Shown here: piece by piece, positions 25,491 to 36,918 of the stretch
Layout of the letters: the number at the start of each line of letters is the position of its first letter
How positions within the stretch are numbered: position 1 is the first letter of the stretch
NCBI RefSeq assembly: GCF_010015445.1
Contig: NC_053133.1
Span: forward strand, 21,967,922-22,031,921
Length of the DNA stretch: 64,000 nucleotides
Source of the DNA: Perca fluviatilis
Taxonomy: Eukaryota > Chordata > Actinopteri > Perciformes > Percidae
Direction of reading: 5' to 3'
The notes under the pieces: model-generated
What the model was told of the DNA's origin: nothing
Database searches by the model: none
Seen by the model: only the letters and a program-made list of their open reading frames with translations
Made by a program: the position numbers and the translations under genes

Positions 25491-25520
25491 ACACATGTAA
25501 AAACACACAAACGCAAATCA

Positions 25521-25523
<3 letters not shown>

Positions 25524-25557
<34 letters not shown>
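25524..25557. repeat. CA/TG microsatellite in tfrc 3' UTR
   Basis: About 17 CA units between IRE 4 and IRE 5. Confidence 0.95.
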
Positions 25558-25559
<2 letters not shown>

Positions 25560-25587
25560 GTAGGCAAAAACTACCATCACTGCTTGT

Positions 25588-25616
25588 CATTATGGAAGAC
25601 ACTGCTTCCGATAATG
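25588..25616 (-). promoter_or_regulatory. Iron-responsive element 4 of tfrc 3' UTR
   Basis: Lower stem CAUUAU/AUAAUG, bulged C, upper stem GGAAG/CUUCC, loop CAGUGU; fully paired. Confidence 0.95.
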
Positions 25617-25623
25617 GGTTTTA

Positions 25624-25650
25624 GTTATGGAAGACACTGCTCCCGATAAC
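25624..25650 (-). promoter_or_regulatory. Iron-responsive element 3 of tfrc 3' UTR
   Basis: Lower stem GUUAU/AUAAC, bulged C, upper stem GGGAG/CUUCC (one G-U), loop CAGUGU. The core matches the mammalian TFRC IREs very closely. Confidence 0.95.
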
Positions 25651-26196
25651 TTTATATTATAAACTGCTCCATAAGTTCGAACTGTGCAACATAAATGGCT
25701 TTCTTGCAAATTATGGAACCAATCAGTTTAGCTGTCGCGCTAAAAAGGGTGATTTGATCATTTTTGTGCATTATTTATTTATTTTTTTATTCTGTCACCA
25801 AGCAGGGAATAAATCCAGTCTTAACTTTCTGGGCTTGTTGCTATATAAATAAGAATTTCCCAATATCCAGAGAGTTAGTTTTTTCTCTGCTCCTAGACTT
25901 GTTTATGACAGACTGGAACAACTTTTTTCTGCCCTTCATTTCTCCCTTTTAATGCATTTTAATTAATAACCATTTTGATGACCGAGTGAAGCACCGCTAA
26001 TGCACGCCACTTTCTCATGATTTGATGATGTCCCTTTAGAAATCGCTTCACATAAAATGGAAGAAATGAAGGCCATAAAAAAAAATTAAAATAAAAAAAA
26101 ATCTAACTTTCTCACGGGCTCCATTTTGTCAGCAACAGTTGAGGAGTCATTTCTGTAGCAGATGCTGCCGGAGGATTAGACAGTATAACCGTCATA

Positions 26197-26223
26197 ATTA
26201 TGGAAGGCACTGCTTCCGATAAC
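26197..26223 (-). promoter_or_regulatory. Iron-responsive element 2 of tfrc 3' UTR
   Basis: Lower stem GUUAU/AUAAU (one G-U), bulged C, upper stem GGAAG/CUUCC, loop CAGUGC. Confidence 0.93.
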
Positions 26224-26248
26224 GTCGTATAAAAAGACAAACAATAAC

Positions 26249-26275
26249 TTTATAGTGGGCACTGCCACTGATAAA
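26249..26275 (-). promoter_or_regulatory. Iron-responsive element 1 of tfrc 3' UTR
   Basis: RNA strand: lower stem UUUAU/AUAAA, bulged C, upper stem AGUGG/CCACU, loop CAGUGC. All pairs are canonical. Expected to bind IRP1/IRP2 in low iron and protect the mRNA from decay. Confidence 0.93.
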
Positions 26276-26622
26276 TAAAAAAAGTATAAATAAGGTTTCT
26301 CATTGTTTCGAAGGCGAGAGGACAGAGCACAGGCTTTGACTGGTTCCATGTAGAGCCAGGAGGAGAGGAGGCAGATCTGTCAGTAGTATTAATATTTCTT
26401 CAAGTATTTGATGTTGGTTCACAGTTAAGAATATGTTTCTATTTCCATCTCCTCCTGGATCTTTGTGGAAGTACAAGCCTGTTTTGTAAAGGGTGGGGCT
26501 TAGACCTGTGATTGACAGCTTGTGCTTAAGTGCCGATATTGGAGCTTCTCCCTCTGCCCTACCTCAAACTTCATTTTAAACAACACACACGATACCCACG
26601 CTTACAACTCCCCCGTCTTCCT

Positions 26623-26835
26623 TTAGATTTCCTCATCGATGTCCCAGAGGTTTCCCTCCATGGCGTTGGCACACCCCTGCAGGTTCCAGGTGGCCAGGGC
26701 CAGCTGGATGTGGAGCTGCTCCATGTCGGCGGTCTCGGCGATGGATGCCAAAGTGTGGGAGCCCCGACCCAGCAGGAGGTGACGGAAGGGAGTCTCAGTG
26801 GGGGACACGTATGGAGAGAGAAGGCTGTGCTCAAC
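26623..26835 (-). CDS. tfrc: tfrc coding exon 18 (residues 685-754 and stop)
   Basis: [20 protein letters not shown], then [15 protein letters not shown] and [20 protein letters not shown], ending WDIDEEI and TAA. Matches the C-terminus of human TFR1 (SPYVSPKESPFRH ... LALATWTIQGAANAL ... WDIDNEF). Confidence 0.97.
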   Translation of the reverse strand, partial: VEHSLLSPYVSPTETPFRHLLLGRGSHTLASIAETADMEQLHIQLALATWNLQGCANAMEGNLWDIDEEI

Positions 26836-29800
26836 CTAGACCAAACAAACAACCATATTATATATGTTGAAATATAGCAGAAGTCTTATAACCATCCATC
26901 CATCCATCCATAAAAGTACAGGCCACAATGTGTCTGGTAAGCATTGAAAGCTCACATGGAATGGTTTTAACTTATTCTTTGACCAGACTTCTGATTTAAA
27001 TTGTAAATCTTGAACATTTTGTTAAATGATAATTCATCCATGGGGAAGTGCTGCTACGAACGGCGCTTTTAAGGATTTAATAACGTTTAAATATGCATGC
27101 GAGTACACAGCAGAGGTGTCACAGTATGCAACTTACACTCATGATCCTGTCGTTGAGGATCCGACAGGCCTCCTGGTCATTTAAGTCAGTGTTTTGGATG
27201 TCAGTCTTGATGCTCGCAGCAGCTCGTTGGAAGGAGCCGCGTGCACGATTCAGCCAGTTGGGGTTCACCCCCTTCAGCTGGCCAGACTACAGAGCAAAGA
27301 GTTGAATAAACGTCAACACATTTCTAAGAACAAACATATTCTGGTCTTTATAGCTAGATGTCAAAAACATACACTACTGGTCAAAAGTTTGGGGTCACTT
27401 AGATATTTCCATTCCACTCCATTATAGACAGAATACCAGCTGATCTGAGTGGGTGGCTGATCTTTAATGCAATATCTACATTGCCCATCATCAGCAACCA
27501 TTCATCCAATGTTCCAAAGGCACATTCTGTTTACTAATCTGATATCATTTAAAAAAAAAAAAACTAACTGAAAAAACATTGGTGAACCCTTTTGCAATTA
27601 TGTAAGCAAGTAATGTAATCTGAAAACTGCTGCTCTGGTTAAAAAAAAAAAAACAATCCAACTGATCTCAGCTGGTATTCTGTCTATAATGGGGTGGAAC
27701 GGAAATTGTGACCCCTATTTTCCACCGGGCACGTCTGCGCTGCGTTGCGGCACCGCGAGCAATCGCTGCCATTCAGGTCAATGCTCGATATTCCACCAGC
27801 CGCGCCGCGTCCCAGAAGTGTGAGTGAAGCGGCTCTCCGCTAAAGAAACGCGCCAGGTCTATTTTCACGCGAGCCGCGGGGCGTTCAGACAGCCAGGCAG
27901 GAAATGAAATAGCGAGAGCATCCAGTCAATTTACCAAAAGAGCCCCCCAAATATAATTTAGGTCTCCTTTACAAAACCACAGATGACGAGAGATTCATCT
28001 TAGAGGTGGAAAAACACAACAGACATCACAGATCTTTTTTATAAGGACAAAGGCAGAAAAAGGCATTGAGTTTAACTGTAGTGGAACGTAGATACTATGT
28101 TGATAAATACGGGATTGCTCTGTAAAGAACTTGTAGAGACAAAATAATCTGCGAGTTGGGCAGGCAAGACGCTCCGCTTCTGGGACGCTCCGGGTGTGGT
28201 ATGGCGCGTGGCGGAGGATGGAACAAAACCGGAACGCAGCCGGAACGCAGCACAGACGTGCCCAGTGGAGAATGGGGGCGAGAGGCCGACCTGTGAGAGC
28301 TGGTTGACGCGTTTGTAGACTCGGACCACAGCCTTGGTGAGGACGCTGCTGTATCGGCCAACATCCAGGCTGAGCAGGTGGTCGTGGACCAGTCGCAGGG
28401 CCATCTGGCCGGCGAACTGTGCCGCCACTGCCACCATTTCACTGGTGTGATGGCCGGTTGCGTAATTGAGGTGATCCATGTTGTCCAGGTTGGTGCCATA
28501 GTAACTGTAGGCCTCAGTCTTAAAACGAAAAAAAAAAAATTAAAAATATAAGCACCAAGATGTAACAAAGAGAATCAAATAGATGTCAGCTAACTGCGCA
28601 AAAACAAAACAATGAGGTTTATTTATGTGATGAGCTTGTACCAAAGAATTTAGAAAAACGTGTGTATTTCTTTGAGTAACCCAAGTGATGGGTTCTTCTT
28701 TAAAAGATGAACAGGATAGGAGATTATTATCTATTGCAACCTTTTTATTCCAATAACGCAGATCTTATTTTTACATAAAGAACTGATCTACAATGTATTC
28801 TGACTATCTAATCTTTGGTTTACATGCAACGTCATTAACTTAATCTGAGAAACCCCTCTTCATTTCTGTTTCCATTAACCTTTATATCAACTTGTAGATA
28901 AAATATAGCTGACCCAGAAGCAAGCTCTACTACACCGATCGTCTGAATCGGATTATCTCTACTAACAGGAGGGTTGTGGACATCCTAACATTCCCATTAT
29001 TACTTCTTGTGGGTAAACGTAAGAATACAGAATATCAACAGAATATATCAATAGTTTGTTTTATATCAAGACTCACATTGGGAGAGATGAAGTGGAAAGA
29101 GATGGAGGGAATTCCAGAAAAGGCCAGGAACGGATAGGCGGGGTCGTCCATTGACATTGGCCTCAGTCTGCACACGTTGTAAATGTAAAGTTATTGTTCT
29201 GCAGCAACAAAAAGATTACTCAAATATTAAAATAACCGATAGCTGCAGCCCTAGTTGCCGATTTAAATCAAATGTGCCAATTTTAGACTGTATTTTATTT
29301 AAGCAAAAGCTCTGGCTGCTTGGTTTTAGACCAAATTAATACTTGAATATTCAGGCTTATTTTGTTAGAAAACAAAAAGGCTTTTACAGAAAAATGTGTT
29401 TAATATTTCTCAAATGAAGGCACCTGTATTGGGACCGAAAATCACATATAATATCGGCACTAGTATTATTTAGACTTCTGTGGCGTTCAAATTTCCTGAC
29501 TGTATTTGAACAGTTTAATTTCTAAGGACTACAAAACATAAAAAAACACCAAAACTGTCCTGACAAAGGGGATTTAAATAGTTACAATAGGAAAATGTAG
29601 CTTTTGGCTGGCTGACTGAATGAAAACTTGGCATTACATATTGGTCGTCTACTCACGTTTTGGCCTCCCAGTTACTTGTTCCCACCATATCGTACACAGT
29701 GCCAGAACCAAGAGGGCTCTTCACCTGCATGGACGAGGCAAATTAAAGTTAATACAAACTGGTTTGTACAGAACTGAATCAGGACTAAGTGGGTTGTTGT

Positions 29801-32304
29801 TGTGCCGTTACCTCTCTCATCGTGGTCTCGAGGAGGCTGTGGAGCAGCGGGCTTGCTGAGGCCATAAAGCTCCCACGACCTTGTGAGGAGATAAATTCAG
29901 TCGACTGACAACCACTGGAGAACTTCTCAGTACAGAGATATAGTGCAGGAGCGTCCTGTACTTACCCATGACCACTCCATCTAGGCTTATGTAGGTGAAA
30001 ACACGTTTGTCAATAGAAGACATATAACCCTAAAAACAAAACAGACATATTAAAGAACATTTTCTTTTTTTTTTTTATTTGTAAATCCAAATCAAAAGTA
30101 ATTCAGTTCTTCACCTCCAACCACTCGGTGGCGCCAACACTTCCGTACTCTCCGGCGCTCCAGCTCGCAAACACCAGGCTTCTCCTGGGTCTGAACCCAT
30201 CTGGGAAAAGGAAAACCCATCATTGATGCAGGAGAAGAAACTCTGTACGTGTACAGTAAAGAAAACATGTCTGTGCTACCTTATTTGATAGAAATCTATG
30301 CATTTTCCTGTTATTTCTGACAATTTGATAAACAGAAATGTGCATTATGCTTGAGTAAATGTAACCCAATTAATAAAGAAAAAGAATAATCAGATTTAAA
30401 TAAAAATCACCGCGAGAGTCCGGTACAGCTGGTTGATGAAACTAGTGATGGGACGTTTGACACCGAGGCACCGAAGCTTGTATGACTCCCGCAAAGCACA
30501 CTGGTTCGAAAACAGTGGTGGAGCTTGTATCGAATTGAAATAAGCACGTGACTGAAACTCCGGAAGGGTTTGCTGGATTCATGTCGCGCTGCGTGCTTAC
30601 CAACGGCCCGTTAGAATTCACTGGAACATCGCAGATTTATGAGTGTAGCTTGCAATGTATTTGATTAGCCTATTCATGGAAATTAGCCTACTTAGCGGTA
30701 GAAGGTGGCATTGTTGCTGCAGTTTATTTAATCCATATTTCACCTAATTAAAAACATACTTACTAGAGCCCGACCGATATATCGGCGGCCGATATTAGGC
30801 ATTTTCCAAACTATCGTTATTGGCATTTATAATGGCCGATAAATGAATATTTAAAAGATCAAATAAAAAAAAACGGACGAAACACCTTTCAACCAAGTTC
30901 TGAGTGTTGCCGTTGCATAGTTTGTCCCCCAGAGGGCGCTCTACAACGTCCCTGTTGGCAACACCCATAATCTTAAATTTGTATTTTTATAAAACAAAAT
31001 TGTATCAGAATATTTTGATGTTCCTCTGTTCTGTTGTGACAGTAAAACAAGTTCATTTTTAAACTGCATTATCATATTATTTTAGTGAGGACTCAAAGAA
31101 CTACAAATAACTAATGTTAGGGAAATCCGTTTATGTTTTGTTACGCATTACTGAAAAATTCCTCTATGCAGGAAAAATCCTGTAACTTAGATTCTACAAC
31201 ATGTGAGGACACGGTTATAATAATAAATTGCTTATTTGTACTTGTACTACCATCACTGAGGTTACACCATAGCTGATTTATGCCTCCTTAATAATGGGAC
31301 TACAAATCAGGGGTATGGCGGCTGCCGAGATACCACGTGAAGACTGCAAGAACTGCTGCTTGGGTTTTGTCCTACAACTTTCTGATACATGTATCTGAAG
31401 TTAATATGAGACTTCATACTTCAGTCTGACTTAGTCAAATAACGTGGAAATCCAAAGTAACTGTTTTTATCTTCAATTTTTCTATTTGTGTTTCCAGGGC
31501 TGAGCTCCATTTAAGGGATGTTGACAAAAAATTAAAAAAAAATGATGTGTATTGTGTCTACTGTCTAGTAAGTGTTATATTTGTTACCGTTCTCCACCAT
31601 CTCGTGAACAGCCTTGGCCAGCTCTATCAGTATTGAGGTGCCAACAGCGGCTTTGGCAAAACCTTCACCCCAGGCGTCTCTCTGAGCTCCCAGCACAACG
31701 TAGCGATCTGCAGATTCACATACAGACACCGAAACATTATCTCAGATGTACGATGAAAAAACAAAAAAATAATGCCACTGTAGAGGATTAGAGGAGAGAA
31801 AGAACAAAAAAAAAAAAAAGTTACCAGGATCAGTGAATCCTTTTATGACTCCAAACACATTGTGGATCTCTGTGTTGACCTGCACGTTGTTCACCTCAAC
31901 AGTGATGTTCTTGCTGCCTCCCAGGCTGTAAGCCACTGACGGGAGGCCGCCTTTAAAACCGCTGCTTGCATCTGGTTCAGGGCCGCCAATTTTCCTGGAG
32001 AGGATAAAAGGAGTTTTTCTTTACATTTATTAAACCAATTTATTTACAGCACAAGTCAAATTTCAGACGGTGACAAAAGAAAAATACTCAAAAAGAGAAT
32101 TACTGCTGAGGTCACAGTTGAGTCTTTGGAGTAAAAGATAATATCACAAAGGGAAATCTACAGTACAGGCTTCTACAGGCAGTGAAATTGTTAGTTAGTT
32201 ATTAACAATATTATAATTATTCCCATTGTTTTTTTCTTATATTTTATAACAAGAGATAAAATTAAAACAGAAATACAGATTTTTAAAAGCGTGTGCGTGT
32301 GCGC

Positions 32305-32363
<59 letters not shown>

Positions 32364-35300
32364 CATACTTTAGGAGAGCTGAAGCCATGTTGGCGGTAAT
32401 AGTCTGGGCTGGGATTTTAGGGAGGCCGGAGGACTGCGTTGGGGGAAACTGGGTGTGGTTGAAGGAGGGGAACCCAGGGGTGTAGGGGTCGCCTGAACCC
32501 AAATGCACCTAAATGGGGACACACTCAAAATCAATTCCCAATACCATGTTGTTCGAAAATTTTCAGTGGCCGAATATTCGGTGCATCCCTACTCCATAGG
32601 GTTTGTCACGTAGTGGACCCGTGCGCTGACGTGCACTAACGTGCAAGTGGCACGGTAACTGGCCAACGAAACATGATCATTATAGCGTTTCAAGCGGACT
32701 CTAAAACCCAACTAAGCCACACAGCCAACGGACGGGACGCAGCGCTCCACAAAATATTGCATACTTATTGAGACACTTTCGAATGATATTGCGCAACGTG
32801 ATATTGCGAGAATGATAGATCTTGCACCCCTAGTTTCAAGTCTTTACTGGCAACTTGGCTCAATAGCTTTTAACAGCATGCTACAAAAACTGGTACGTGC
32901 AAACTCACATGTCCGTAGAGTGCCGTGTCCGCTACATATGTGTAATCTTGAGCGTCAGGGTAGATTAGAACAGCAGAGGCCCCCTTTGTGGCAGCATTAT
33001 CAACCTGAGAAAATGAAAACATGAAAATGAAGAATTGAGTGAAGTTCCTGAAAAACTTTTCCAAAAACAATGACACAAGGCATACAGTATAAAAAGGCGT
33101 CAAATCAGCAGTCACCTGCTCTGCAAAGCTGATCTTTCCAGCTCGGAGCAGCAACACACTGTCTTTCAGCTCAATGTTCTTCTTCTGCAGAACATCCAGA
33201 TCCTCCTGACGACCATAGTTGCCATACACCAGCTTGCCCTATGGACACAAGCATAAGTCAGATAGGCCGCTACAGTCGACAGCTAAAACCAACAGATCCA
33301 GTTGCAGTTACAGTTTATTGGGCCTTTAAGTCTATTAACTGAAGTCCATTTAAACAAGAGACAAACATTTTCAAGTTTTCATGATAAAAGTAGGACTGTA
33401 TCAACTCACCTCAACATCCCCAGGAGCACTGTAAGCCAAATACCCTGTAGGCTCGAAGACATCTGAACCAAAACGGACACGGTTTGGACGCTTGCTGCAG
33501 ATAAGAGGACAAAAGCTTGTTACAATAGGTGCATCTCATAACCCTTATTTGATAGCTCTTCGACTCCTTGGTCCTCGGGTTGAACCGGAAGTTGTTCTGG
33601 CCCTCCTTCATGAAGGCCGTCTCAAAAGCGCTTATTTCTGCCCAGAGCAGCGAGCATCGAGGAGTGATCACCGAGGAGCCATGAGCGAGGATACACGAGA
33701 GTAGTCTTCCCAGAAGCCGTGCAGCTTAAGAGTCCCTAACTCACTATGTGTCGCTTCAGAGGAAAGGAGGTCTCATCCCCCTAAAAGCACATTTCCTCGT
33801 TGTCTCTCTCCTCCGATGATTTTCTTCGTGTCTCTCCCGTACCTCATTGGTGGGAGGGACTAAGACGCGAGGGAGGGACGCAAGTGGAGGAGCCGAGGAG
33901 GCAATTTAAGGGTTATCAGATGCACCAAATGCCATCAATTGGTTTTTATTTTGTTGGCAACACTTTATTTTACAGGGCCCTGTGTAACACACACACGGCG
34001 AGGATCCTGATGAGAGTGCGAAAATACGACCACATCACACCCATTCTCCATTCACGTCACTGGCCGCCCGTTTCCGCCAGGATTGAATATAAAAAGGTCT
34101 CCCTTCTTACCCCCTAGTGCATCTATGGAAATGCCACAATCTAAACACTTTGGACTTGAAGTATGTCCCCATCCGAATGCCAAATTGTGACATTTTAAAG
34201 AAATATCCCTCAAGTAAAAGATTTTTGGTGGTAATCAATCAATCAATCAAGCAAGCTATCCATTCATCCATCAAACAGTAAATAATGTGTCACCAACCTG
34301 TCTGGTGTCTGCAGCTGAACGTAGTGGATGTCAGTCCAGGGCTCCATCTCTGCTTTCTTGAATTGGTCAAAGATGCGGTTTGCCTGACTCCGGTCTTCCT
34401 CACTTCCTGCTGAGCGACTGGACAGGTCAAAGGCCCTGCAGAGAAACAAAATCAACTTTGTCTCAGTTCGGGGGTCCGTTTCAGAAAGCAGGTTTGGTGA
34501 AAACTCTGAGTTTGTTAACCCTGAGATGAGGGAAACTCTTGAGTTTTCGGTTTCAGAAAGGGAGGCAGATCAAACCTGTGACAGCGGGGGAACTCCAGCC
34601 CGTTTCAGAAAGAGAGGTAACTTAACCTCAGAGTCAGTTACTATGGTAACTGAGCCTGTGAAGCTAACCTGGTTGGGAGCAGGTTCTCTTCTCTCAGACT
34701 CCTCCCTCTGACGCAGCGCTCTTTCATTTCCTCATTCATTCAGCCTGTATTAGGCGCATTTTAGCGCAGTTTGTTATCTGCATTAGAGGACGGATACCCG
34801 AACCGAGCCCATCCGGACCCGACGGGACCCAACAGGTCGGGTCGGGTTCGGTCACATCAGCGCGATAAGGCATTGAACATTTTAAATTTTAAAAAAGCTT
34901 ATTATGTAGGTGCGCGCCTGCGTTAGCGTGCGCTTGTTGCCCCGTGTACGCTGATGATGATGATCTGTTGACGTTTCCGAATGCCTTTCTACAGTTGCTT
35001 AATAAAAGCGGGCTTTCCACACAAACAAATGTACATGTGTCATTAGTATGAGAAAAAAAAAAAAAAAAAAAAAGAGATTTTAACTGTGTTATTTTAACTC
35101 TGACATAAATATCTTAATTAATAATCTTAATCTTAATGTAGCCTACATAACCATATCCGTCCTCATATCACTAACATCACCCATCGTGGACATGCTCTAC
35201 ATCCCAGCAGATTCTTTGTGTCGCATTACGTTTTTTTTTTTGCAAACAGCAGTTTTCTTTACAACATTGGTAATGCAGAGCATTTTGGTAAAGCCACTGT

Positions 35301-36882
35301 ATAGCAAAGCACCGTCAGAAGAGTTTGACTCGCTCTGAAACGTGTTTTAAATGTTTTTGTAGTGTTCCCTGGACACAAACCAGTGAGAGCCATTAAAAAG
35401 GAGTTTCACAGGATTGCAGGTGAATGATGTAAACCCTTTGAAATAAAAGATATGAATTATAATTCTGTCAATGATGGTGCTGCAGCCTCAGAATGCGAGT
35501 AGTAGGCCTAGGATTTTTTCGCCCACAGGATTGCACCTAAATGTAATATTATATGCTTATGATTAAATATTATATTACTACACTATAGTGGAACTTACGC
35601 ATTTACTCTAGCAGCAATTCTCTCCCACACAAATTCTGTCTTTAGCAGCCGCTGTGTTGCTTTTTTTAACAAAATACATGTTCAAACTCGATGGATGTGC
35701 TCATGAGTATTTCCGTTTGTTTGTGGTTGTTACCATGGTGAATCGTATCATGGCTCCATTCAGGCTGCCTTTTTATAGTGGTGGTGCACGCGCTTAGCTC
35801 TGAGTCAACCTACTCCGAGTTGACTGAACCAACTCAAATCAGCTGTTCTGGAACCGAAAACTCCATTCCCATCTCAGGGTAAATCAACTCAGAGATCAGG
35901 GTTGGACTCAGAGTTTGTTAAACCTCCTTCCTGGAACGGGCCCCAGGCTTCTGTAACTAACCTTTCACGCATAGCTCAAAACACTTCAGAGGAAAAAAGG
36001 CCAGAAGATGACTCATAACACAGATGTCGTTTGTACACGTACATTACAAGAAGCACTCTTTCAAAATAACATACTTCTAACAATGAGAAGGCTGACCTCA
36101 TTTCATGGCATATTGTTAAGTTTCCAACTCTGATCTGCAGAACAACAGTGATGGAAAGTTACTAAGTACATTTACTCAGGTTCTGTAACAATCTGAGCCA
36201 GCCAGTCGCAAAAACAACATTTTTAGTGGACGGACAAAGCGCCACCTTTATTAGCTACGATATAAAAATGATGAATACATAATGCAATACTATAATATAT
36301 ATTATAATGAAATGGACCATTTTGCATTGTGAGTACTTTAAGTATATTTTTATGCGAATACTTTTGCTCGAGAAAGATTTTGAATGCAGGACTTTTACTT
36401 GAAACAGACCATTTTTACACTGTGGTATTGCTACTTTTACTTAGGTCATAGATCAAAGCTGTGGTGTTCCCCGCGATCAGTTTGCAGACTGCTAGGCCAT
36501 AAAGCATTTAAAAAAAAGGGTTTGCATGAGCTTAAGGTCTTTTTTTTTTTCTATCAAACAGCAAAATGGTTCAACTTTCCATTAGTGGTGGCACACATAA
36601 ATAAACAGACAAGATATGGGTCATAGAAACACTTCTAAACATAACACCAGGAGGATATGAATTAGTGTGAAGATTTTTCTGCTCTCTGTGCTTATTCTTG
36701 CTAAACTTTTGAACATGACGAAATCATTTCTGATGTTGATACCATGTCCTAGCCTTCTGCACTTTACAAGGGAAAGCAAAAGAGATTTTACATTTTTGTT
36801 CATGTTGCTCAGTTCTGACTTAGGAGTTGTTTTTTTTTAAATAGTCAGCAAGTGAGAACCATGAAAATGTTACAATTACTGA

Positions 36883-36918
<36 letters not shown>

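Larger units (their letters stand above)
25242..26622 (-). other. tfrc: tfrc 3' UTR
   Basis: The region after the stop codon carries six IRE-type hairpins spread over 0.86 kb. The order from the stop codon is two hairpins, a gap of about 550 bp, two hairpins, a gap of about 100 bp including a CA tract (25524-25557), then two more. AU-rich segments lie between the hairpins. Confidence 0.8.

Noticed and set aside
25017..25508. 163-residue minus-strand frame
   Set aside because: It overlaps IREs 5 and 6 of the tfrc 3' UTR and has low-complexity hydrophobic composition; no initiation context or similarity.
29861..29870. Acceptor GGGAG at 29870-29871 for tfrc exon 13
   Set aside because: It would shift the frame relative to exon 12; ACAAG at 29880-29881 keeps frame and gives [11 protein letters not shown].
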